The notes under the pieces were generated by a model. The model saw nothing but the letters and a program-made list of their open reading frames with translations, was not told the origin of the DNA and did not search any database. The position numbers and the translations under genes are program-made. From Temnopleurus reevesii (Eukaryota; Echinodermata; Echinoidea; Temnopleuroida; Temnopleuridae), in contig BQKZ01005616.1 of NCBI GenBank assembly GCA_036244855.1, positions 1 to 30,267 on the forward strand: a stretch of 30,267 nucleotides of DNA, given 5' to 3'. Of the stretch, positions 9,891 through 21,639 are shown piece by piece (the first letter of the stretch is position 1; every line of letters starts with the position of its first letter).

Positions 9891-12070
9891 TTTCAAAGAG
9901 GCTCCTAAGCAAGTAAATTCCTTATGGAGGAGGGTAAGAAAAGGAAAAAGAATCATATGGCTGAAAACTGACAAGCAGGTCAAAGCAGAAATCAATGCAG
10001 CATATTAATGAACTAAACATATCCTGAGACAAAGAAGAAAAAATCTAATCACGATCTAATCATTAAATCATGTCAATAGAAATGTAGCCACTGCATGCAA
10101 GTTGAGTGAATTTTTTAATATCAGATATCATTTTGTGCGTATACTCTTGTTTGCTAGACTGAAAAGGTAGAATTACAAATTAATACTAAATAATTACAAA
10201 TAACTATGACTTCACTTTTTATTGATCACTGTTATATGATTTCATTCATATGCTAGGACAGGACTACACAAGACATAATACCTGTATCTTGATCTTGATT
10301 GTCATGAGCAATGCATAATTCATGCAAGCATTAACAATTATCCACGAGTTGTAAATGTAAATTTCAATTCATTTGAAAGAAAAAGAAAAACGCTGATAGA
10401 CCCCATCTTATATGATACAGGTTGCACTGTTTGAACTCTAAATTGCACAAATTGAGTCTTGAATTATTTTACACAATTTTGGAAGTCTCAGATATTTCTT
10501 TACATTTGATACCTGAATAATTAATACCTTACTATTTTTATTTCCATTCAAGAACATTTTCTTTTGTTTTCATTTTGATTAGAACAATGCAGTAAATGAT
10601 TTCTAAAATTTCTCGGAACATATATCACTTTAATTTTCTATCAAGATTACATTTCCATTTATGGAAATATCTTTCATAAGATTTGTAATAGTTAATGAAT
10701 ATTATCAGTTTATGAGATTTCTACATGATCAATTAACTTATAAGCTTCTAAAAAGTATAGAAAAATAGACTTCCATATCTTCTAACAGCTATACAAGTAT
10801 ATAATAATTAAAGTCTTCCATAAGTGCAATATATATATATTATAGAGTTGATAAAGTCACGTAATTTCATGTTGTACAATTTAAAAGTCATGATTCCAGA
10901 CATTGATACAATTATAATAATCATCATGATTATTACAGTAAGAAATAAATACAGAAAATGCTTGGATCACTAGCAATAAATTCATATATAGAGTTGATTT
11001 TTGAATGAGTATATCAGAACTATGTAAGCATCTGCGAGTTTCTAGAAGAATGCACATTATATTGAGTTGAATTTAAAATTGTTCATGACAAAGAAAAATA
11101 TTCTATAATCAATGTTACAAAACTGGGACATATAAAACATCCAACTACAATTTAATGAGAAAACATATAGACACACCTCACTAGATCTTCAACAGAATCT
11201 CCATGTGAATGGTTGGTACCACATTAACATACAAAACATATGAAATATCTGCTTCCAATATTTTACTTATACAATGGCCTCTCATCCTTCACAGTGCTTT
11301 GAAGACACCTCAGATAATGAAAACAAGTTTTTTTACCAACTGCTCTTAAACATTTCAAAATGTGAGATTCTCAAAACAAAATCATCATACATAAATACAA
11401 AATAAGTCCACACTATCACGTATAGGGAATGAACAAAAATATGAATAACTTTTTATCTAAAAGGTACAATCAATTGGCATGCATGATTTCACCTCAAATT
11501 TCAGAAACTATAATTTCATATGACTTTCATCGGGGCTTAAAGACTTCTGATCAAGCAAGTGTTAATTGCTCTCGGATTATTGTGCCCATCATAAGGATGT
11601 TTCCAAATGATTAATGCATGAATATACATTATCACTGTGAGCAGTAGGACAAGGAAATCAAACAAAATAAACAGCTTCCATCCAAGCCTTCATAAAGCTC
11701 TGTGTACACTAAATAGGGCAGTTCCCATCTAATTCAGTTCGACATTTTCCCCCCACAATAAGAGGGAAGGAAATTTATTTTGTGTGCATAGAGCTATTGT
11801 GTATGCTTAAATATAGAGGATGGTTATTTTTTCCTATTAGTTCCTCCCTCCTCCTCACAGCGCATGAAAAGATTAACGGACCTAATCTTAACTAGTCATA
11901 CATGTTGAAGGACCAAAAAAATTAATCTAATACTAGCCAACAAGGAAGGACATGTTGTATCATTGAGGATATATTACCTCTGGGGCTCAAGAATAGTCCA
12001 GTCACAATAAGGCACTGAACATTCACTCTCCAGGAAGCACTGCGATTCATCAGGTGAAACCAATGCCAAA
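9891..12070. other. Intergenic, nothing recognised
   Basis: Very AT-rich DNA with a short (AT)n near 10830 and a near-palindromic AATAATCATCATGATTATT around 10920. No coding segment or RNA gene was recognised. Confidence 0.5.
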
Positions 12071-12811
12071 GTGGTTTATTGCCGTCTCATCCAATCACAG
12101 CATGCTCTCAACCCATTTCATGCCATATTATTTTGTAAATCGACAAGAAGTCTAGCAATCATTTCGTCTATTAGCCGTTTTCATCCCATCATCATTCAGT
12201 CAAGTAGCATGTTTGTCATAATACCCACTATGAACATCAACGTTTGGATGAATGTTCAATAGCCATTCGGGCCAACATTACTTCATCCAATGTCATCTCG
12301 TCCAATAATCAATTGGCCCAATTCCACTTCTTCTAATAGCCACTTAGTCTAATTCCCATTTGGTAAAATCACAATTTGCTTCAATTTCCATTGCACTCAT
12401 TAATTTTGACCCCTCATGTAGAGTCTCATCCTTATATAAAAACAGTTGGCCCTAGAAGTGCAGTAAAACTGGGGGCATTACGTTATCAGATAGTTTTTAG
12501 ATCAAATGGGAATTAGACCCATTGAAGCATAGACTAAATGGGATTAGACAAACTGCTCATTAGACCAACAGGAAATAGGGCAAACAGGCGATAGACCAAT
12601 CGATAAAAAGAAAAACCTATTTAAAGTCAGACAAACTGATGATTAGACTAAATGATCATTTTGGACTAAATAAACGATTGGATGATTAAAAAATCAGATG
12701 TAATGATGATGATCAAATGTTGGATTCAATGCTGACGGCCAAAATGACATAAGACAAAATCCCGAAGTGCGGCAATAGGACAAGATATCATTGGATGAAG
12801 TGGCACTTTAC
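12071..12811. mobile_element. Degenerate foldback element (16-bp-type repeat arms)
   Basis: The left arm (about 12071-12375) repeats words such as CATCCAAT, CGTCCAATAATC and TAATAGCCACTTAGTCTAAT. The right arm (about 12500-12811) carries their reverse complements: AATGGGATTAGACAAACTG, GATAGACCAAT, GATGATTAGACTAAATG, CATTGGATGAAGTGG. The arms are irregular tandem arrays facing each other around a ~125-bp centre. The left end GTGGTTTATTGCC recurs, inverted, as GGCAGTAAACCAC at the right end of the 28-kb element, so the two belong to one family. TGCCAAA flanks both sides (12064-12070 and 12812-12818), a possible target duplication. Confidence 0.6.
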
Positions 12812-12818
12812 TGCCAAA

Positions 12819-14117
12819 ACCTATGAGGGGTAGTGTACATAAATCATAATATTCTGTTAAAGATAATATATATAATAGTTTTCTATAATGTAGTACAAAT
12901 TTTGGTATTCACATAACTCTTACATAATGAAATTCAATTTACAACCTTTATACATTTTTATAATCATAATTTCAAGTATTTTTACACCAGCATGATCAAT
13001 AGAAAATTAGGCACTAGATCCATAAACATTTACACATAATTCCAAAACACAAATAATACTGAAAACCTTATTCCCAATATTCATATTCTATACATACTAA
13101 AACTGTCGCTAAGTCTACTTCCAAAGTGAACACAAATTTGGGACATGATTTTGAGGAGAAAACTGTTTATATATAAATAGATATCTTTAAATCTCTAATT
13201 AAAATGAATCACATCCAATCATGATCATGTGATGAAAGGCTTGCACATGTAAAGGCAAAAACTGCTCATAAGTACACATAGATCACTTTATATTTGGCAA
13301 GTCCTCATTATTTGGTCTTTTATCCTCACATATACAAATAAGAATAAATACTATCCACGTGTGTTCTAGTGCAATTATGTAAGGTAACCATATTATAATC
13401 AAGCTGTTGACGCTAATGGAAAATGGTATTCATCCCAAACTGATGCAATTGAAGAAATACTCATTACTATAAGTGTTTGAATCATGTACTATGTGCTTCA
13501 AAGTCCAGTGCATATCCACTTGGTGATTCAAATTAACACTCACTTTATTATTGCACAGGTTGGACAATTCATTGAATGGTCCTGGAACACATAGGGTTGT
13601 TTGCATGTTTCCAGTGAAAGCAATTGAAGTTGAAGTAATTTAATTCTATTTTTCAATGGTATCATATTAGTTTCATGAAACAGCGAACAGGTGGACCAAA
13701 CCGCAGTAGCAAAATAATACTGCAACAATTTCTGGAGAATTTAAGGAGTATCATTGATTTGCTGATATGTCAGTGATTATTTATGAAGCAATGTCACATC
13801 TTTGTGCTGGTCCATTTAATAAATCACTGATGATAGCTCCCCATGTACATACGGTACATAAATAACGAGTCTACACACTCACTGATTGGTTATAATGTAT
13901 ATTGAGGAGCCATGGCATCTATGTGATGTGTGTTACCACTAAAGATTTCTCTGAATTCAGTGCTGTAAAATTCTAATGCACTATCGCTCATCTAAACTAT
14001 TTGTCTACTGACCATCCCCAAATATGATATGTATTGTTGATCCAAATTGTACACAAAGTGACAAACGCACAAATACAGACGAACAAACATTGTGACACTT
14101 GGACAAATGGCTTTGGG
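12819..14117 (-). other. FUT8: FUT8 3' UTR and downstream flank
   Basis: Sequence after the FUT8 stop codon, AT-rich with no coding potential. The first good minus-strand polyadenylation hexamer is at 13544-13549, and an ATTAAA variant lies near 13813. Which end is used is unknown. Confidence 0.45.
13544..13549 (-). terminator. FUT8: Candidate polyadenylation signal AATAAA
   Basis: Minus-strand AATAAA inside GCAATAATAAAGTGAG, about 570 nt beyond the FUT8 stop. This is the nearest canonical hexamer I found downstream of the terminal exon. Confidence 0.4.
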
Positions 14118-14450
14118 TTATAAGTGGAAGTTTTCTGCTTCTGGATATGTAGGCATCTTCACAATGTCTGTTTTATCTTCTACTTTATAGGACGGATAGA
14201 GACCTGACCGTCTCCCTCCTAATCGTCTATTGGCTCCTAATGAATACCCATCCCAATGGTTGCCGGCCACGCCTATAATGTCACCTGGTAACAGCTCTAG
14301 TTCTTCAGGAATGCGTGGTTTGTGCTCATACAGCGCTCTTAGCTCATGGGCGTTCTGCCCGCCAAAGTAATAGATGTCATCAAGAGAACGGAAGTTGCTT
14401 GCGGCGTCTGGGTAAAGATATTGCATCATCTCATATGCAACTCTACATAT
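14118..14450 (-). CDS. FUT8: FUT8 terminal coding exon: end of catalytic domain and SH3-like domain
   Basis: This exon has 110 codons plus TAA. The acceptor CTTTATAG at 14451-14452 opens with [10 protein letters not shown], continuing exactly from CTFSSQ of the preceding exon (phase 0). Its first Cys corresponds to human Cys472, disulfide partner of the Cys in LVCTF. Next come [18 protein letters not shown] and then the SH3-like domain: ALYEHKPR, a [15 protein letters not shown] core and GLYPSYKV. In FUT8 the SH3 domain is luminal and needed for activity and oligomer contacts. The end reads [11 protein letters not shown], three residues past the human C terminus. RRLGGRRSG has two more residues than the human loop. 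Together these account for the five-residue excess over human FUT8 across this region. Confidence 0.97.
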   Translation of the reverse strand: MCRVAYEMMQYLYPDAASNFRSLDDIYYFGGQNAHELRALYEHKPRIPEELELLPGDIIGVAGNHWDGYSLGANRRLGGRRSGLYPSYKVEDKTDIVKMPTYPEAENFHL

Positions 14451-15139
14451 CTATAAAGAGAGTAAAAAGAAAGAGAGAGAGAGAAAAATTTAGGAATAAG
14501 ACAATCTGATTACACTCTGATATCTAAGTTAATTTCTCTCATTAATCACAATGGCCCATATTCGGATAGCGGAGTTTACCTTCACCAGGGATTGACCATT
14601 GCTATTTAGATCCGAGCATTTCAAAAGTTAAACGAATGGTCTAAATGACAATCACCTAGGTTAGGTTGAACCTCACTATCCAAATACAAACCTTTGTGTT
14701 TTTTACATCTATTTTGAGCTGAATTAATGTGAAAGTTTTCTGACTCGCGCTTCTATTGAGGGTTGCCAGTTTGATTCCCACACATTATGTTAATATCTTT
14801 CTGCAGAAGTTATTCTACATTATGCTGCACTCCACTTTAAAGGTAAATATATACATGTGTTGTGTTCTGTAAAGCTGTATATAGAGTTATACATAACACT
14901 ACTCATGACTGGTGACCCTTTCTCAAATACTAAATCAGCAACATAGGGGTTATCATTGAGTGCAGAAGTGAGTCACCAGTTGTGCTAAAGTTGTGTTATG
15001 AAACACAACTCTGGTATGATTTCACTTTGTGGAAAACCTGAGAACAAATAAAATCATGGGACAATCATCTCCAAATATCTCGCTTGGATGATGACATAGC
15101 TTTAAATATTACACCGGAATATGTCTTAAAGGTACTAAC
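14451..15139 (-). other. FUT8: FUT8 intron (689 nt)
   Basis: The donor CAG|GTTAGTA at 15139-15138 and acceptor CTTTATAG give a phase-0 intron. It holds a short (AG)n at about 14468-14484, a B-box-like AGTTTGATTCCC near 14770 and the dispersed repeat at 14908-14980. Confidence 0.9.
14908..14980 (-). repeat. Short interspersed element, copy 2
   Basis: Bounded by perfect 9-bp inverted repeats ACTGGTGAC and GTCACCAGT. Its reverse complement aligns with 741-809 and about 25 bp beyond it. See that entry for the shared words. Confidence 0.55.
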
Positions 15140-15290
15140 CTGTGATGAAAATGTGCACACAAGGAAATCTGAACGCGACAGGAAATATAAGTCGACGATG
15201 ACTCCGTGTAATGAATCTTCTGAGTATCTTGAAGACAGGCCAGCTGATTTAGATATTTCATTGTCGCTCACAAATACGTAATTAGGGTAT
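15140..15290 (-). CDS. FUT8: FUT8 coding exon: catalytic motif III
   Basis: This exon has 151 nt: one base completing Lys, then 50 codons. It begins [10 protein letters not shown] and carries the third conserved region of GT23 fucosyltransferases: [20 protein letters not shown] (human equivalent ISWSAG..NRYTENSLRGVILD), then FLVCTFSSQ. The Asp of GVIVD matches human Asp453 and the final Ser-Gln match Ser469-Gln470, residues assigned to GDP-fucose binding or catalysis. The Cys of LVCTF matches Cys465. The acceptor ATACAG at 15292-15291 and donor GTTAGT at 15139-15138 are clean. Overlapping plus-strand frames are shadows. Confidence 0.97.
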
Positions 15291-16335
15291 CTGTATAATT
15301 TGGAATAGAATTAACACATTTATCACTGAAATGCAAGATATAATGTCTAATTACTCTAAAACTATCAATGGTAAAAAATATGCAGAAAGATGTCATTCTT
15401 GATACTAACACATTTTGATGTATTAAGCAAAAGATTCCCACAGTAATTATTTCAGCATTGGTATCTAATTAGAATTAAAAGGAAAAGTTTCTAATATCTA
15501 TATAGAAGGATTATCACAACTCAATGATAATATACAGTGATGGATTAATGTAACTGGAGGGAGGCCAATCAATATATTAAAAAATAATGATGCTTCAAAT
15601 TAATTTGCCCAATCGATTTTACCTCCTGATTATATTTACCCCATTCTTATGAAAATTGGCACAAATTCCAAATGTGACATCTGCTAAAACTGATTGGGCA
15701 ACAGAGGGCTGTGAAATGAGTATGGAATTCATGTTTTATATTGTATCTAGGGAACACAATAATACCCAAACTGCCAAGTATTTCATGCAAAGTACCTCTT
15801 CTAATAGATGTTCATCAATCTATAATGAAATGAATACTCAACCATACATGACAATAATAGATTTGGATTTCCATCATCCACTTCTCATCACTGATCAACA
15901 ATTGTTCTTTCTTTTTAAGTGGAAGGGGCCGGCTGCATCAATTAAAAAAAGTCAAACTTCCATGGAATAGGTTTCAAACTAGCAAGGAAATCAAACATTA
16001 ACCGCTAAACAGGGCTAAAAAATAATGACAGGAAGGACATAGACAAACTACTTTTCATGAGATGGACCATTCTAAGTACTCTGTTTTGGGATATAGCTTT
16101 CACTCTGTGTAAACATAAAATGAAAAATCAAAGCAAATATGATGAGCAGATATAAACTCATGGTGTAACCTTTGTTCCTGTTCACCCCTTGTTACAGAAC
16201 TTCAATTGATTTGACAGCGCAGGTATCATTGAATTTTGTGATTGTAAATCCCACTTACACATATGTAGCACAATACCAACCAAGGCTTTTGGAATCCAAC
16301 AGATACAGGGCCTAAAATACTAATTCCTAACTTAC
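15291..16335 (-). other. FUT8: FUT8 intron (1045 nt)
   Basis: Donor AGAAA|GTAAGT at 16335-16334, acceptor TATACAG. No further gene was recognised inside. A 104-codon plus-strand frame at 15656-15970 lacks any family resemblance. Confidence 0.9.
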
Positions 16336-16512
16336 TTTCTCTCTGCTTCCTTGAGTAGACTAGCATCATCTGTTGCAAGGTAGATCTTCCTCACAGGCAC
16401 TTCTTGTCTTCTTTCTAGTTTCTGATAAAACTCTTCTGCATGAAACATGTAATCCTCGATCCCATGAAAGGCTGCTTCCGTCCCAACTTTATCTGTTCGT
16501 CGAACATGCAGC
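16336..16512 (-). CDS. FUT8: FUT8 coding exon: catalytic motifs I and II
   Basis: This exon has 177 nt: the last base of a Gly codon, 58 codons, then two bases of Lys. It contains the hallmark [15 protein letters not shown], whose Arg pair, Asp, Lys and Glu match human Arg365-Arg366, Asp368, Lys369 and Glu373, the GDP-fucose-binding and catalytic cluster. It also contains [15 protein letters not shown], whose Asp pair matches Asp409-Asp410. The segment between the motifs has the same length as in human FUT8. The residue before HVRR is Leu, not human Val, because the junction codons are GGG-CTG. The acceptor TTTGAACAG at 16514-16513 and donor GTAAGT fit. Confidence 0.97.
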
Positions 16513-17548
16513 CTGTTCAAACAATGTGAAAAGTTATATTCTAATTTTTTTACTACATCCTTATACTATTGCAAACATATTAAAAAATTCTTGTAACTGG
16601 ATAGAAGCCTAAAGTAATGTATGGCCAAATTGAAATATGATATTATTAGGGAATTTGCATTAGCTTTACGACACAAATGATTGCCTACTAGCAGGAGATG
16701 ATCTCTGGAGAAAGCATGTGGCTGCAAAAAAGCCAACACATTGTAGTCTTTGTGTAGTTTAATTGATAAGGGGTATCTAAGTCTATGAATGTCCCTCTCT
16801 ATTCACAACATGAAGGTGCCGTTATGTACCTGTCTACCCCTACAACGAGATGAACATAATATGCATTATTTTTTTGTACCACAGACATGTTTCGCATTGA
16901 TTAATGCCATTAATAATCATTGTCTGTGGATAAAGAAATGTCATCTGTAACAGACAGGTAGGTTGATTTATACCGTTGCTTTGACTGTGGTCATTTTGCT
17001 GTACTGCTTACAACTCTAATTTCAATTTATCTCAGCCTCTGCAGCATAATACAATGATTGGAACTAAGTTCCTATGAGGAGCAGTCAACTCTTAATACTT
17101 GCTCTTTCGTAAAAGCACCGATATAAAGGGATGCCAACTGGAATAAACACAGGGTCAAAATTAAAATGTGAATAGCCCAACAGCTCAACAAAAGAAAGAA
17201 CAAACATTACAATTACCACTCTTTCAGCCATTCACTAGTGATGAAAGCCTTGAATTTGTTTGAAAATACGTCTCCTGCATATTCCGAAATATATGGTAGT
17301 CATGTAACTTATCTGACGACTTGTAAATTTGGATATTCCAGGATTGAGTTTCATAGAGCTGTTCAACGACAGGAGATATCATCGAATATAGGAAAGGGTC
17401 ATTGGTCATTTGTTGAGTCATGTCTATTTCTACAAAACGCTTTATGAAACATAACCCAGTACAGCAGTCATCTGTAAATACTGCTCATACTTCTAGCAGA
17501 CAGCATTACTCCCCTACCCCACCCTCTACAATCAGTCATTAAACTCAC
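16513..17548 (-). other. FUT8: FUT8 intron (1036 nt)
   Basis: Donor GTTGG|GTGAGT at 17548-17547, acceptor TTTGAACAG. It contains the nested hairpin at 16879-16929 and otherwise nothing recognised. Confidence 0.9.
16879..16929. repeat. Nested inverted repeat (hairpin)
   Basis: Outer arms CCACAGACA and TGTCTGTGG pair perfectly over 9 bp. Inside, ATTAATG-C-CATTAAT is a second perfect palindrome. It is most likely a relic of a small foldback sequence. No gene function is implied. Confidence 0.6.
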
Positions 17549-17795
17549 CCAACGATTGGATTAGAGAATCCCAGAGCAGCTCTCATCTTATCCAAGTCTT
17601 CCTGTAGAGCAGGCTGTGGTCTTTGTATGTAGGTCATTATCTGTCCCATCCACCAGACGATCGGGTGTCCATGAAGCCTCAAGAGCCTCTGGGAGATATC
17701 CTCTGGGATGGATAATGGGAGGTAGTCTGGGCGTGGATTCAAACCATCAACGATTGGAAGCTCAACGACTTGCAGATTTTCGATGGTGCTTGATG
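17549..17795 (-). CDS. FUT8: FUT8 coding exon: early catalytic domain
   Basis: This exon has 247 nt: two bases, 81 codons, two bases. The translation runs SSTIENLQVVELPIVDG, LNPRPDYLPLSIPEDI, RLHGHPIVWWMGQ, YIQRPQPAL and LGFSNPIV, each matching human FUT8 segments (VQVVELPIVDS, HPRPPYLPLAVPEDL, VHGDPAVWW, LIRPQPWL, LGFKHPVIG). The WW pair and RPQP are strongly conserved in the family. The acceptor TTTTCCAG (17797-17796) with the upstream exon's donor GTAGGT keeps the exact human spacing of seven residues between the preceding Trp and this Asn. Using the second nearby GT (GTATCT) would break the frame. Confidence 0.96.
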
Positions 17796-17862
17796 CTGGA
17801 AAATAGCAGAGGATAACATTTGATATGTAAATTGGTGTAAACTCTAAGAATAATTATGATTA

Positions 17863-17948
17863 AATTTTACCTTTTTTGGATGTATGATGAAAATCAAAGA
17901 AGTATTTGTTAAAATATGCAAAATAAAAATCATAAAAAAGGTAAAATT
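17863..17948. repeat. Perfect 15-bp inverted repeat in FUT8 intron
   Basis: AATTTTACCTTTTTT (17863-17877) and AAAAAAGGTAAAATT (17934-17948) pair perfectly around a 56-base loop. In the FUT8 pre-mRNA this hairpin would end about 68 nt before the acceptor of the 17549-17795 exon, near the branch-point zone. It may also be a very small MITE. Confidence 0.65.
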
Positions 17949-18519
17949 AGGAAGCACTAGCATGTCCCTGGGTCAATAGAGGTCAAAGGGGTATTGTTTA
18001 AAATTTTCAATTGATCACAGATCAATTGCAATCCTAACATGCCTTTCCATTCACGTATGATATGCTCTTATCATCAATTAATATCATAATTATTATTCTT
18101 ATTACTATTCACTACCATTATTTTCATAATCATTGGAAAGATCAAATCATATTGTTTCTAAAAAAACATACCACAGTGTGTATGGCATACTGAAATATAT
18201 TCAATATCATTGAATTATTTTAATTTCTTCTGAGCATTGAACATTTTCGTTGGTGAGAGCTGTTAGTGTATTTACTGTTATCAATATCAATATATTAAAA
18301 GAGAGAGAAAAGGGAGAGGGAGAAGAAATTTGATGAAGAAAACATGACATTGCTAAAAAGGTTCAGCAGAAATTACTAATTTTGTATAAATTTATCGTGT
18401 AAAAGCAATAAATTTCTGAAAGCATACGGTCGTCAGACATTTAACAACCACAAAGACAGGAGATAATCGTGACCAAACAAGGAGACAAAGCTTATCATCC
18501 TACATGTAATGATGGATTT

Positions 18520-18600
18520 ATAATGATAATAATAATGGTGGCTACCTGTATAGCGCACAACTCCACCCTATCGGTGCTCATGACGCTGAAAGCTTTTATA
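18520..18600 (-). mobile_element. LINE/SINE 3' tail (GCGCTATA + ATT repeats)
   Basis: Minus strand: CTTTCAGCGTCATGAGCACC, then TTGTGCGCTATACAGGTAGC, then CACCATTATTATTATC. The GCGCTATA plus triplet-repeat plan is shared with the other tails in this window. Confidence 0.55.
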
Positions 18601-19102
18601 CACTCAATCCTCTAGGATTTATATTGCACCCATAATTTCCAAAAACCTTTTAAGCAGGAATAAAATGTGGAAATTTGTAGGGGATAAACAAAGTTGATGT
18701 ACACTTACAATCAAATCTGGAATGGCCATTTCATAGACATGAAACAAGAGAAGCATTGTGAGACAAATTCACAGCTCAAATTTTGACAAGAATTATAATA
18801 TCATTTTCCACTTCCTACTTTAAATATTGACTTTCTTAGGAGAAAATCTATTTATATAGTTATTCCTACTTTACTCCGAGTTGGTACATACAGTATTCTT
18901 GTTTCATCTCCATTTATATTATAGTAAAAAGACATTTGTATCTATTTTTTAGTTGTTGTATTACCCTGTAATCTATTAAATCCGACCCATTTGACCCTTG
19001 TTGCATGTTTAAGAATAAATAGTTATAGGGTAATTACGCTAATCAGGCAAATGGATATTTGAGTTGCCATCCTTCTAGAATATGCATTTAGAGGATAGAA
19101 AT

Positions 19103-19195
19103 TAAAATAATAATACACACACAAAAAATACACAAAATCTATATAGCGCTTAAGCAAAAAAAAAAGGTTCAAAACGCTTTACAATATAAACATAC
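19103..19195 (-). mobile_element. LINE/SINE 3' tail (L2-like)
   Basis: Minus strand: TTGTAAAGCGTTTTGAACC, a T run, GCTTAAGCGCTATATAGATT, then a tract ending TATTATTATTTT. AAAGCGxTTTGA followed by GCGCTATATA is the classic L2-type 3'-UTR signature. Confidence 0.6.
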
Positions 19196-21639
19196 CAAAT
19201 ATATATAGATTAAATTAATAGCGTGAATCCTCCAAATGTGAATCCTCCAACAGCTGAACCAAACATTTTCTCATGAGAGAAAGACAAGGTTTTTGTTATA
19301 ATGCGTTCTCTCAAACGATTAGCTAAATTGCAGTTTGGTGATCCCCATAATTATACCTATCCATATGCATAGCCAGAAGGATGGCATCTAAGGGATACAA
19401 GAAAATACAGAACATATGCGTCCAGCATCCTATACAGGAGGGTTTGGATACACAGCACTTGCCAAAATAATACCAACATCACATCATGCTACACTTATAT
19501 GGGTCACCTACTTCAAATATTTTATCTGATGGAAGTAATGATACATAATGGAAGGAGAATGACTGACATTTGACAATAATTCATTCTATTGTGCGTTAAT
19601 TGAATGAAAACCAGATCATTACAGCTTGATTAGGCTTTGAAAGAAACCAGGAATTGGTAATAGGTTGCTCTTATCATCACAAGCTAATTGAATTCCTTGA
19701 AGCATTGCATCTTGCTACAATGGTGCATCAACCACAGATCTCTATAGAAAAAACTGGATATACATGTACCATTGACCCATAACTGCCATACAAGAGATTG
19801 AAGCCATTCCACATTGGCCATACTAAGGGAAGCTGAGGCCAAAAATGATAAATTGCTAGTCGATAGTATACACAAAACCAACTCTCCTAAATATGACATT
19901 AAAAACATTTAAAGTTTTAAAAATGAAACGTTTCTCATGATACATTAAAACAACTTGTACAAAGCCTAGCTCACACTTTTAAGATATAGGGACATGCACT
20001 TGTAATTAGGCTCCACACGTCGATCATGAACGAGACACATATTTGCTCTTAACTCCATCACTATTAATCCTTATGTCCGATAAAGTTGCTACGGGTTAAT
20101 TTTGTGTTGTCAAGTGATACACAAATTATATTTTTTTAAACCTCATTTACCACACAAGCTTGCATGGTTCATTTCATTCAAATAAACCACTTTTGTAATG
20201 TATTCAATTTTTATTCACGTTTGCTAAATGACGAACTATGTATTCAGCTGTCAAAAATAATGAGAGTACAGTAGTCAGAATGCACTACTGTATTAACGGT
20301 GCTAGGTTAGACAAACATTATAGCTCGACCAACCAAGCAACTATTACCGCACGCCATCCACTTTCCTTCTATTGAATATGATAATTGTTATTTTATCAGA
20401 TGTGCAAATAGTTTATCATCGTGCGTTTGACAAAGGAGTGTGCATAAAATTTGAATACACTACGAAAGTGATCTATTGGAAAGAAGGTTAATTAACATAA
20501 TGTAACAAGTAGTTTAATATCCGTCCGTTCTCTTGACAATGGCAAGTCAATCACATCAGATATTTTAAAGAGATATTAAAGTGGCATTAACCGGCTCAGT
20601 GGCAATGTTAAATCATGTTCACAGCCTAATTCATGTCGCACTCATAAACACTTAGGACTGGACATTTTCCACACATTTTACATTGTTTCATACCCCAAAA
20701 TTACAAATCCGTCCACTATTTTTATGTTTATCAAAGCCTGAATTTCAGTTGCATTTTGGGGGAACGTACGATAAAACCTGTTTGAAGAGAAGGAAAAGTA
20801 GAAACATTGAGCTACCAGATAGTAACATAGACTTGGGGAATAGAATTAAAAATATGCAACACCTTCTACATCACATCGTACTTCCTTTTCATCCCTTGCC
20901 TCTAGATACATGTATTATATTTCATTTGATAAGTCTCATACACTTGTTTGCTCTCGACACTCCTTTCAAACATACAGATCCCTTTCCTCACTAGCTGAAC
21001 ATATTGACACAGTTGTAGAGCAGGCCTCGTAACATTCACATTTTGTCACGTCTTTTCCCCGTCATTTGTGGCCTGGCAAACTGATCATCCCTCTAAGCCA
21101 GACCTTGTAATTGGTGTTGATCTGGGTATACATTAGCTTGCGTCGTGATCAGAGTGATGATGTGAAAGATTTGAATGATGGAGCTTTGCACTGAAAGAGA
21201 GTATCCTCTTTCCAATGAGATATCATTTTAGATCTCCCTTAACTATCAATGTAGTGATAGAAGTAATCTAAAGATATAGCAGAGGTACTTGCTAAAAACT
21301 GTTTGCTTCCGATATTAGGATTTTAAGCATTTTGTAATGCAATCGTTGGAATATTAAGCAGCGAAGGAAAGTCCATTCTAGGCAAAAGCCAATTACTCAT
21401 ATCAATTCACTAATAATTCATATCTTTTATGGAGATAATTCATTTGACTTCTCCTTGCATTAACTAGTTACATTAAGTTTGCATACAATCTCTACTGTAT
21501 ACCCATGGACAGCCAATATATACACAAAAGTTGAGTTTTCACATGAAAAAATGGAATACTTTATTACAGCATGCTTTATAGGGCATAATTCAATTTTCTA
21601 TTAAATAATTGATTTGTATTAAAATAACTTATTGTCAAC

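Noticed and set aside
14740..14790. Possible tRNA gene (AGTTTGATTCCC)
   Set aside because: Only a two-mismatch B-box-like word is present, with no cloverleaf or A box at the right spacing.
15656..15970. 104-codon plus-strand frame in a FUT8 intron
   Set aside because: Composition is intron-like, no domain is seen and no repeat or splice context supports it.
20683..20994. 103-codon plus-strand frame in the large FUT8 intron
   Set aside because: No recognisable family. The length is not exceptional for 30 kb scanned in six frames.
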